Assembly: GCA_037176885.1 (NCBI GenBank)
Contig: JAWWNJ010000084.1
Span: 868,001-932,000 of the forward strand
Direction of reading: 5' to 3'
Length of the DNA: 64,000 nt
Origin: Favolaschia claudopus
Taxonomy: Eukaryota; Basidiomycota; Agaricomycetes; Agaricales; Mycenaceae
Each line of letters opens with the position of its first letter. Positions within the stretch are counted from its first letter, which is position 1. Both the position numbers and the translations under genes were made by a program. This document shows, piece by piece, positions 55,904 to 64,000 of the stretch. The notes beneath the pieces were generated by a model. It was not told the origin of the DNA. It did not search any database and was given only the letters and a program-made list of their open reading frames with translations.

Positions 55904-56809
55904 CGGGGAGGCCCTCTTCCGGAACGCGTGCGATCAACGTCCATGGGGACTACCTGCAGAGGGGGAGCAGGGGCTGGCATAGCACGAGGGGGAGGCACAT
56001 GGGCAGGGACAACAGGGAAGACACCTGCTGGACGTGAGCGAGCAGCTGGCGGAGCTGATGGGGCTTTCGGGAGAAGCCCAGCAGCACGAGCCCGCACGTG
56101 TGATTCGTACTGGCGGTACGCTCGGGTCCGCCAAGCCATGAAGTCGCGGAGGTCTGGGGGGTCGCTGGACGAGGTGATGGCTGCATTGATGGCGGGGTCA
56201 AGGCCAGAGCGGAACTTGGTGACCTTGACCAACGCGGCAGCAAACCCAGCAAGGTCGAAGAGGTCTTCAAAGTCATCAGTATACTTGAAGACATCCCGGG
56301 AGCCCATGTAGTACGCCCTAGACTCGAGTTTGTGTAGGGCGTGGTCCTGCTCGTTCTCCTCGACAAAGCGCGAGCAGAACTCCTTGGTGAAGGTGTCCCA
56401 GGTGAGGAAGGGGAAAGGAGTTTTAATGGACATGCGCTCGGCCCATTTTTGCGCAGAGTCTTTGGACATAAAGGACACGGTGAAAAGCACTGCCTTTTCC
56501 TCGGACATCTCGCCACCTTCGACAAACGCCTCCGGAACCAGTCGGATGTAAGTCCGAGCTGAGTGAAGGAAGGCCCGGCCAGCCGAGCGGTCGCCGTCAA
56601 AGACGAAAGGGGGGTTCGGTTGAAGGTGTGAGGTTGGCAAAGAGTCCTGGACTCTCGGCCGGAGGCTCTGGAGGAGCGGCAGGGGTCGGAGCAGTAGTAG
56701 TGGGAGGATTGGCAGCGGTTTGAAAAAGCTCGACCAGACGGTCAACAGTCCTCTCGAGCCTATCCATCCGCTCGGCGGCGGCTGCAGCAGCGGCGGCAGA
56801 GTCGGTCAT
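55904..56809 (-). pseudogene. gag: Gypsy-type gag, interrupted and frameshifted
   Basis: The minus-strand ATG at 56809 begins MTDSAAAAAAAAERMDRLER, a coiled-coil start, and the frame stops at 56597. A second frame overlaps and continues with FDGDRSAGRAFLHSARTYIR, a helical domain (VSFMSKDSAQKWAE, FTKEFCSRFVEENEQDHAL) and MDVDRTRSG. This matches the retrotransposon Gag (PF03732-like) core found in Ty3/gypsy elements. The switch near 56620-56680 implies an indel. The copia LTR cuts the frame at 55903, before any zinc knuckle. Protease and Pol are not found. Confidence 0.75.
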
Positions 56810-58529
56810 GGTGGGCTCCGGAGAGGGGGAGGAGGGGGCAAGATTCGCGGTTTGTGCGTCAGAGCCAGCAGAGGAGGAGTCCGACGAAGCGTCTGAAAAA
56901 TCACCAAAGCGCGCAATCTTGACCGGTTAATCCCTTGGAGCCTTTCTTCTGCTATAAGGGCAACCTTTAGGACCCGAGATATCTCGAGGGTCTAGCGAGG
57001 GAGAATCCGAAGTTAATTAAGAAGCTACAGTACTAAGAATACATCAAGCGCACCTAGCGAGGGAGAATCCGAAGAGAAGAAAGGCTGAGGATTCCCACGC
57101 TAGGTGCAGTAAACATATAGTAACTAATTCCCACAAGCTCGGAGCAGTCGGCAATGATCCCGGGCCAAGTCACATGCCTTACTCCACGATGACATAGGGC
57201 TTTGGGGATTTGACAGGAAAGTGGGAAATCTGCAGGAGGCCTGCGTCATAGGTGGCTGTGTAGTGCCAAAAGAGGGAGTTCCCCTGACAGACACCCGATA
57301 GTTTTTGATTTGAAGGGAGTACATTAGGAGGATATATGAAGTCCAGAAATGAGTAAGTATCATATTAGGTTGATAGGCACAAGACCTTAGTGTCCATTTG
57401 CACTCATACCAGAAGCTAGAGGAAGAATTGAACTCTTCGATGTTCAATCGATGTTGAATTTGCGTAAAATGATGCGATCAGAGGATGCTCCCACGGTTCA
57501 ATTTGAGCATTGCAAGTGAGTTGGTGAAGCCAAATGGACGTAGATTGAAGGTTATGAAGGCAAGTTCATATACTCCGGACTAAAGGGATAATATTTGGGG
57601 ATTGGTATATGAAAATATAGTGATTTCAATGTCAACATCGAATTGGATCAGACCAACGTATCGCGGCTTGCCTTGCATGGCTCTCTACTCACCGTTAGGT
57701 ATTCAAATGCTTCGTCGTCATTTGCACCTACCTCTATCCTTAGTCAATCCAGGTAGTGTTCAATGGGATCCTTAATCAAACTTCAGATGGTCTCGGGAAA
57801 ACCCAGTTCACTACTGCATCAGTGTTTTGACATTTTTGTTGTCGTGTTGTACAACGGCTAAAAAGACCAAAAAACAGCTGACAATACGACAATGCGTTGC
57901 ATCGACAACACGGATCACTTTTTTGACAACACCCAGTCTTGGCGTACTGAAAGTGCCTGCTAATGCCCTCGGATGCGCCGAATATCAAGTGCTGGGGTTT
58001 GGTTGGCTCAATACTAACCTAACACACCCCACTGAGCTGTCCGGGGGCGCAGGGGAGTGGAAGGGAGAGGCGGAAAATAACGAGTTTTGGCGGAGCGTGT
58101 TGTGCACAACATGACAACGCGTAAAAACAGCCACAATACGGCAATCAAAATGTCAAATTGCTGATGTGGTAGATGCAATGGTATGTGGTTTGAATTTAAC
58201 GTAAATCCTCTGTCCGGTGTCCCTCTCGGTCACTGTCAGTCACGGGCACTCGCTCCTATAGTACGTTGTCAATGGTTGCCCTTCCCATCGCACTACCTAC
58301 AAACCCCACACCGTGAGCCCTGACGAGTTTTGTTGAATTCTGTTGACCTAATGCTGGTTCAGTTATAATTCCAGTACTCCAGCTCCCAACTCATCTCTCT
58401 CTCCTTTTTGCCCCCGAGGTCCCTCTCATTTAGTTAGCGTCAACCATACAGTAGTAGTTACCCGAATTTCATCGTTGTCACTCGTGTTGAGCCTCAACTT
58501 ATGTTTTGTGGCGGAAAGGTGAGTTAAGT
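56810..58529. other. No gene; short direct repeat
   Basis: CTAGCGAGGGAGAATCCGAAG occurs at about 56994-57014 and 57056-57076 in the gag leader. Beyond that no supported gene. Confidence 0.35.
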
Positions 58530-58790
58530 TTACTGGGGGCGGAATACGACTTAGAAAAAGGGCGGGCGAATTTTCGATATAAGGGGCGGGTGAACTTCGA
58601 TAAAACTTAAAGGGGCGGGCATGGGGACTTAGCAAGGGCGGAAGAATGTCCATTATCATTAACATTACTTATGTCTCCGCCTTTTCCATGGTTGCCGGTG
58701 AGAAAAGGGCGGAAATCACCGCAAACACCCATAAGAAGGGCGGAACGGCCGAAATGCCGATATATTGGGGGCGGAGATTAAATGTGCATC
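58530..58790 (+). repeat. Interspersed GGGCGG motifs
   Basis: GGGCGG occurs eight times in 260 bases with irregular spacing. It ends near a CAGTTGCGGC-family MITE terminus (TTCGCCGCAACTG then TA at about 58851-58865). Confidence 0.5.
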
Positions 58791-58926
58791 TGGACCGCCA
58801 TAGTATGACGGGGATTGATTGGAATTTCTATATTTGATAAGTAAATTGATTTCGCCGCAACTGTACTCAGATCCACCAGCTGCCGTCAAATGGAGGCAAT
58901 GGGTCAATGCACGGTCGGCCCACCGA

Positions 58927-59625
58927 ATGCACTACAATAAAGCTGAGACACAACAGCCCCATTCCTCACCTCCCCTCATGCCAAGCAGCTCTTGGAACAA
59001 CCTGTTTGGGTCTCCGTTCGAGGGATTCGGATCCACCGCCGTTCTAGACCAAATCTACGGAATGGGCGCCTTGGATGACACAAACACGTTCGATAACGAA
59101 ATGTTTGGGGTATATAATCCCTGGGGCGAAGCCTTAACAGGTCTTGAAGGGCCCCATCAGTTAGAGCTTACAGTTGGCTTACAGTTCTCCACAGGCTCGT
59201 ACCATCCATTAACTCTAGAAGCACTCCACCACCGTCTTGTGTGGGTCGAAAACTATGTCAGAGACTTTCAGCTGCAGAAAGAGGCCGGGACGAAGTACAA
59301 AGCGACTCAGAGTCAGATGTCGGGGAGCAGTCATGGTATGGACGCAACCACCGCCACGGCCAGCGCTCAGCGTTGGCACTCGGATATTCTTCCCTCTCCT
59401 GCGCGGCGCTGTAGCCCTACAGCTCGCGTGGACCCTCAAATCGACAGAATCATCGACCAGCGCCGGCGAGGCAGAGGCTCGCAGTATAGAGTTGTCGACA
59501 CGGAGGGGAAGGCAATGTGGGTGTCAGGCAAGAGTATGCAGAGAATCAATCAGTCCATGGTATCTAACTGGCAAAGGTCTAAAGCAGCGAGGGGATCCTC
59601 TTTTATGAAGGCGCTCACAATGTGA
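58927..59625 (+). CDS. Chromodomain-like protein
   Basis: ATG 58927 opens a 232-codon frame to TGA 59625. The N-terminal half is acidic and polar (SSSWNNLFGSPFEGFG). Residues near 175-215 read RIIDQRRRGRGSQYRVV, then GKAMWVSGKSMQ, resembling a chromodomain's beta-strand core, which usually binds methylated histone tails or targets retroelement integrases. The aromatic cage is incomplete. In-frame codons extend upstream to a MITE end at 58865, so an upstream exon may exist. No integrase adjoins. Confidence 0.5.
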   Translation: MHYNKAETQQPHSSPPLMPSSSWNNLFGSPFEGFGSTAVLDQIYGMGALDDTNTFDNEMFGVYNPWGEALTGLEGPHQLELTVGLQFSTGSYHPLTLEALHHRLVWVENYVRDFQLQKEAGTKYKATQSQMSGSSHGMDATTATASAQRWHSDILPSPARRCSPTARVDPQIDRIIDQRRRGRGSQYRVVDTEGKAMWVSGKSMQRINQSMVSNWQRSKAARGSSFMKALTM

Positions 59626-59660
59626 ACAAAACATCTGGGCGTGCTGGTACTCGTAATTTT

Positions 59661-59690
59661 AGCATTGTCGACTTTGCTTGTCCGGCACTG
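59661..59690. repeat. Lone CAGTGCCGGAC terminus
   Basis: ATTGTCGACTTTGCTTGTCC then GGCACTG and TA, the right end of the family at 8267-9385. Confidence 0.6.
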
Positions 59691-59768
59691 TACATACCCT
59701 TGAAAATGGGTCGTTGATTTACTCTATGGGCGGACTTGGATAATAGGGAGTGTCCGGGGGCCTGGCTA

Positions 59769-59791
59769 AACGTCTGGGTTTCCGAGACTAG
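59769..59791. repeat. Relic of the helicase-flanking repeat
   Basis: CGTCTGGGTTTCCGAGACTA matches the end of 6166-6356. Confidence 0.5.
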
Positions 59792-59954
59792 GTCGCTCCG
59801 TAAACATGTGCCGTTAGGTCGCTCCACAGTGGCCCAGCCGCTACTGTAACAAAAGTTAGAGGGGCGTTCTGATAAAAGGGGGAGCAAGCTCCCCCAATAA
59901 GTAGGCAAAGGAAAATAAAGGCCAAATTATTCTCACCTAAACCATGGCCGTTAT

Positions 59955-60766
59955 TTACACCGCCGAGGTAGAAGCTCCCAATGCCCCATCCTCCCGGATA
60001 ATATCCGGTCCATTGGCGAGGGGGGTTAAATTGGGTAAGAGAGCAATATCATCTTCATGATCCTCCCGCGCGATGGTCAAAGCATAGCCCCAACATGCCT
60101 CTATGTCAGCTGGGATGCGGTCAAGATTATCCAGGTGTTCAAAGCGGCTTAAAAGTGCGTTGTAAACTTCCCACACGTTGGAACGAGAGATTGGTGGAGA
60201 GTCGATCTCCGCATAGGAATGGGCTGCCAGTTCACCAAAATCTTTGGGTACAAGTTCGAAGACTTCGTGATCAGGTGGCGCATATAGATTCCGAACATCT
60301 GGGATAGAATTTGGGTCAAGGGTAACCTGAAATCATGTCAGATAATTTCGTTTAAAAGCAGAATTAAAACCTTGAAGTCCAGCACACCGTATTCCTCTGG
60401 GGCTTCAAACATATGATTAGGAACACCGTGAGGAAGAACCTTATTGCGGTCCGCGTGTTTTGCTGTATTATTGACACGCTCACGACACGCATCCATCTCC
60501 CGCTGCAACCAGGGTATGAAGACCGGACGAAATACGAGGCTAAGATGTGGAATCAGCTCAATTCCTCAGAATTCAAACAGAGAACAGATACGCTTGAAGC
60601 AGGATATCGGGATTATACCATCCATTGTTGACTCCAACGTCTCAAAGCCGGGAGTAAACCGACGTCGAAGCTGGGACCATGAAATCTCCGGCATAACATT
60701 CTTTTTTTCGTTCATCCATCGATGCTGAAGTGTGCTGATGAGTCTCGGATCTTGCCTGACTTCCAT
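59955..60766 (-). pseudogene. Two-exon gene with an in-frame stop
   Basis: Exon 1 runs from ATG 60766 to 60371, exon 2 from 60326 to 59955, with a 44-nt GT...AG intron and phase 0. The frame reads LQHRWMNEKKNVMPEISWSQ, LRRRFTPGFE, then a single TGA at 60566-60568, then LVFRPVFIPWLQREMDACRE, VNNTAKHADRNKVLPHGVPN, and VTLDPNSIPDVRNLYAPPDH in exon 2. The composition remains protein-like on both sides of the stop. It resembles C-terminal regions I associate with basidiomycete integrase-like proteins, but I cannot confirm that. A TATA-like ACTATATAG lies about 85 bases upstream. Confidence 0.65.
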
Positions 60767-61507
60767 ATTTAGTATTCTTATTGCTCATTTCGGTAGCTTT
60801 GCAATCTGTCTTCCTCGAAATTAGCTGGAAGATGAGTGAGGAGGCACGCTCCACTATATAGTACTTTCAAATGCTTCCCGCATATTCTCGTACCCCCAAA
60901 CCCTCAAAAAATCTCGGCGCTACGCGCCAATTTCTGCATCTGTGATTCGTACGAACTGCGACTCGGAGTCTTCGAAGCAGCCAAAACAACACTGAAACGG
61001 CTTGTTCGCTCAATGCTGCCTGAGCCTTGAATTACCATGGAATGATACAGGGTAGTTCACTGACCTGGGGCTACAACTACGGGTATGTGTGATTTGTCTT
61101 CGGCATTTTCATCAGACTTCAACAAGTTGAAGGGGCGCGGGGTTTGCCAAGTTGTGTCATCAATTTATGATTGGGGTTCTGATGTTAGGATGCACTGTGA
61201 CAGTTCATAAATTCAGAGAGGGAGTCCAAGCCAGCAGAGTGTGCCATGCAGAGATGTTGCAAAAAAATGTTGAAATTCCATTATAACTACTTGTCATTCT
61301 ATTTTAGCTTTACATCCCAGTTACAAGTTCAATCCTGAAGCCTCGCTATAGCCTTACAACTGCAGGATAAAACTAAGATGTAGTAATGACCCGATTTTGA
61401 TTTTTTTGAGACAGAAGGATCACCAGTCCATGTTCACATAAAACAATTGAGGAAACCAGATTGACACCTTGAATTCAGAGAAACCGACTGAGAACAGTGG
61501 TACCTAA
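60767..61507. other. No gene recognised
   Basis: Nothing supported. Confidence 0.3.
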
Positions 61508-61744
61508 TACTGTACTATTTTGACCGTAGATTCAATGGGTTTGAGGTGTGACACTTCATCTTCACTTTTGCCCTCATTCATCAGTGATTGAATTCCCTTT
61601 TAGGGAGATTTTTCGCGTTTTTCCGATCAATTTTGATGGGAAATGGCCCCAAAACGCGCTGTGACATGTTACGAAAATAAAATAGATTCAATTCAGGTCC
61701 CTCTGTGACCTGTGACTTGAATCTATGGTCGAAATAGTACAGTA
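61508..61744. mobile_element. TA-flanked MITE, 237 bp
   Basis: Ends TACTGTACTATTTTGACCG and the inverse match over about 26 of 28 bases. Subterminal CTGTGAC words occur. Confidence 0.75.
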
Positions 61745-61871
61745 CAATATTCTAAACAGTCACCCATTCAAAAGGGCCACAACCACGCGTTCAAATTCAC
61801 TCACACACAAGAGATTCCATCGAAAAACGAGCTCGCAATGAACCGAGCAAGTTCAACCAAATGGTGACGGC

Positions 61872-62311
61872 CAGTGTTGGAATTTAACGGGTTAATAAGG
61901 GTAAAATTTGAAGAAGCTAAGACCTTAACCTTAACTAGGGCTTAATAATAAGGGCAAATTAAGGGTCAAGTTAAGGGCTGATTAAATTTTTTCTGCGCGA
62001 GCCAGGACCGCCTCCAGGTGTACAAAATGCAAGTCTTTCCCTCTCAGATTCCCTGAAACTTCCCGGGGACCTTCATTCACGCTCTGGGCCTCAAATCATT
62101 CATCACTAAAATTTCAACCAAGGAACATCAAATAAATTGAGACTGTTTTGTATATTTACAATTGTTTCCTCGCAAACCAAAAGGCTCTTTAGAGCCTTCT
62201 CAGCTCAAGTTGGTTCAACTGGTGAGATAATGGCGCGAAGAAATGTTACATAATCGATCATTAACCCTTAATTAAGGCTTAAGACCGTCGACAATTTTAA
62301 TTCCAACACTG
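61872..62311. mobile_element. hAT-type MITE, CAGTGTTGGAAT family
   Basis: 440 bp with ends CAGTGTTGGAATT and the inverse and a perfect 8-bp duplication GTGACGGC (61864-61871 and 62312-62319). TTAAGGG/CCCTTAA words recur inside. Confidence 0.92.
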
Positions 62312-63049
62312 GTGACGGCAACTCGCGTCAAGCTGTGCTCGGCGGCTCAAACAGGCAGTTTGATGCGAGACATAACACTGATCCCATGACCAGGTGTTAT
62401 GCCCCAATCGGGACATAACACACCTCCAGCCTTCGGCTATGAGCCAAGGGTTCCTAATAAAAAAAACGGGTCTAGGTATTTTATTTTATTTTTCCCTTGT
62501 TACAGAACATGTAGGCTCGAGACCAGCCGCTATAGTAGCAATGACGAGCAAGCAGGTATCACTGACAACAACGGCTGGAAGCACTTAGCCGTAAAGTGTT
62601 TGAATGAGATAAAAGAGAAACTGAGGAACTTCAAGGGGGCACCGGCAATCTAACCGGCGACTAAGGGCTAGTTAGTTAGTCCGGCCGTCAGGCCGGAAAA
62701 AAAAATTTGACCCCCAAGTTTGTGGGCGGGAATGAGCTTCTGGTAGTCTATTTGAGTGAGAATCACTGTGTTTGAGCTCTACATGTAGCTTTTCAGAGGA
62801 TATAGTGCTACTCCTCTGTAGTCAGTCTCAATGTGGCTTTGTTTGGTGGGGCTGTCAACCTGATGTTGCCATGTTTTGCCTTCTAAAGAAGGATGTAAGC
62901 ATCCAGTCGGGTCTGGATACTCTTCTCCAGACAATAGAACAGTAACTGGCCCTTCAATAAATTTATTTGTGGGATGAACTTCAGATCAACGCAGTCCGGC
63001 GACTTAACCGTGAGAACATATTGCCGTACATCAGGAAAATCTGGTTTTG
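62312..63049. other. No gene; dispersed hairpin copy 2 within
   Basis: 62515-62595 is an inverted copy of the hairpin repeat at 29882-29937. AGGTGTTATG and CATAACACACCT at 62391-62427 can pair. No gene. Confidence 0.4.
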
Positions 63050-63185
63050 AGCCATAGACCTCCATAGAGAACGGCCCACTATGGGGCTCTATGAGTTTCT
63101 CTGACGCACTCTGGCGCACTTTGGATTGCGCCCCTCCACTTTGAGTGTCTATGAAGCACTATGATGCTCTATGAGGTCTAGTGCG
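63050..63185. repeat. Small inverted repeat, CTATGAG words
   Basis: TAGACCTCCATAGAG and CTCTATGAGGTCTA bound a 136-bp segment in which CTATG/CACTATG recurs. Confidence 0.5.
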
Positions 63186-63836
63186 GTCACTCTAGCAAGT
63201 TTTCCAGAGCTCGAGGTTGAGACTGGTATCTTTTGAACCGTATTGAATGCAGGCTACAATCATAGTGAAAAGGCTAGAGGGCGGAAGCTTCAAGCGAAGC
63301 AGGGCGGAAATTCGCCAAGTCCGAGATCAAAGAAAAGACCAAGTCCGAATGATCACGTGGGCGTGTGCGTGTCTGGTTCGTTTTGATCACAAACATCGTA
63401 CGACTTTTTCTCCATATCCAGTCCTTTCTATCTCGTCGCCCCTCTCCTCCCCCTCCCCCGCCGCCATATGACTTATCATGATTGTACAAGCTCTTCAAGC
63501 TTCAAGGCTCTTCAAGTCGTCTTCGTCCTTGTCCTCAATGCTCAAGCAGCAACAACGTCGCGCATGTCCTCAAGACACATTGTTTCGGGGTCCATACAGC
63601 CTGGTGTGTGCTCATCCTCTAGTCAAGGTCATTCTGGCTGATCCGACGAGCGTTTAGCGTCCCGTTATGCCCTTGTTTTCTCCGCCTTTCTCCGTACTTC
63701 TCTTCCACGACGTCCAAGCTGTTGTCTTGTACCACTCTCGAGCGCGCTCTGTTGCACCTCAAGTGCCTGAACACATCCCGTCTTCAAGTTTCAAGATTCA
63801 CTGCTCGTTGTATAGCGCCGCTACCTCCCACTGATA
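63186..63836. other. No gene recognised
   Basis: A C/T-rich stretch with CTTCAAG words lies at 63490-63790; it could be a promoter or leader. Confidence 0.3.
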
Positions 63837-64000
63837 GGACGACTCTCGTCCGTTGCCCGCAGCAACACCTCTACGCATCTCCGATGCTCCCGTTCTGCGG
63901 GCGTCTTACACTCGACCACCCAGTACTACTCGCACCGTCGTACAACGAACACCATCGGGCGGCTTGTCCGTGCCGCCGCCGCCTTCTCATCACCCGGGCG
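63837..64000 (+). CDS. Partial proline-rich frame at the window edge
   Basis: The open frame includes RPPSTTRTVVQRTPSGG and VPPPPSHHPG and runs off the window. No ATG; it may be an internal exon. Not recognised. Confidence 0.25.

Noticed and set aside
61900..62290. Telomere-like TTAACCC/GGGTTAA words
   Set aside because: They lie between hAT termini with an 8-bp duplication, are irregular and occur in both orientations, so they are internal repeats of a MITE.

Overview
This window looks like accessory DNA from a filamentous fungus, most likely a basidiomycete of the Agaricomycetes type. The recognisable genes are cut by many short introns (about 45-60 nt, GT...AG). Between them lie hundreds to thousands of bases of nested, mostly non-autonomous transposons. 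There is no rRNA, no convincing tRNA, no CRISPR and no bacterial operon structure. The organism call is an inference from gene architecture and protein resemblance; no database search was possible. All gene models are hand-spliced.

Layout. 1-6.8 kb: a five-exon gene of unknown function, nested TA-flanked MITEs, and the N-terminal half of a RecQ-like DEAH helicase between two inverted copies of one repeat. 6.8-16 kb: a Tc1/mariner-like non-autonomous element, two inverted copies of a hAT element (11189-11652 and 15203-15710), a small two-exon gene, and a Ser/Thr protein kinase gene hit by two hAT elements, one in the activation segment and one in an intron. 17.4-19.2 kb: an LTR and a retropepsin-type protease remnant (minus strand). 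19.6-20.9 kb: a 670-bp hAT element with an exact 8-bp target duplication, then a compositionally odd tract.

22.5-28.7 kb is the most unusual coding block. Two multi-exon plus-strand genes, one with a Zn2Cys6-spaced cysteine cluster and one ending in a CCHC zinc knuckle, face tail-to-tail a 1022-residue minus-strand RT-RNase H-integrase reading frame with all catalytic residues present. A PIF/Harbinger-like transposase fragment abuts the pol 5' side. 29.9-34.2 kb: palindromes, a hairpin repeat, MITEs, and a long ACTT-rich tract. 35.0-39.8 kb: a nearly complete but dead Ty1/copia element with 275-bp LTRs differing at about three sites and a primer site matching the initiator tRNA-Met anticodon region.

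40-52 kb: mostly gene-poor, with copia-type LTR relics, a hAT fragment, a 636-bp MITE, a frameshifted conserved-looking gene (46.8-47.5 kb), and a three-level nest of TA-flanked elements (49.8-51.7 kb). 52.5-56.8 kb: a solo LTR with a MITE inside it, a Harbinger-like MITE with a hAT MITE inside it, and a copia 5' end inserted into a gypsy-type gag gene. 58.9-60.8 kb: a chromodomain-like gene and a minus-strand gene with one in-frame stop. 61.5-62.3 kb: two more MITEs, one a clear hAT. The last 160 bases hold an open proline-rich frame running off the window.

How it fits together: few genes look free to make full-length products. The strongest results are structural: six complete hAT-type elements with perfect 8-bp target duplications, repeated insertion of TA-targeting MITEs into the termini of other elements, and the convergent zinc-knuckle gene/pol pair.
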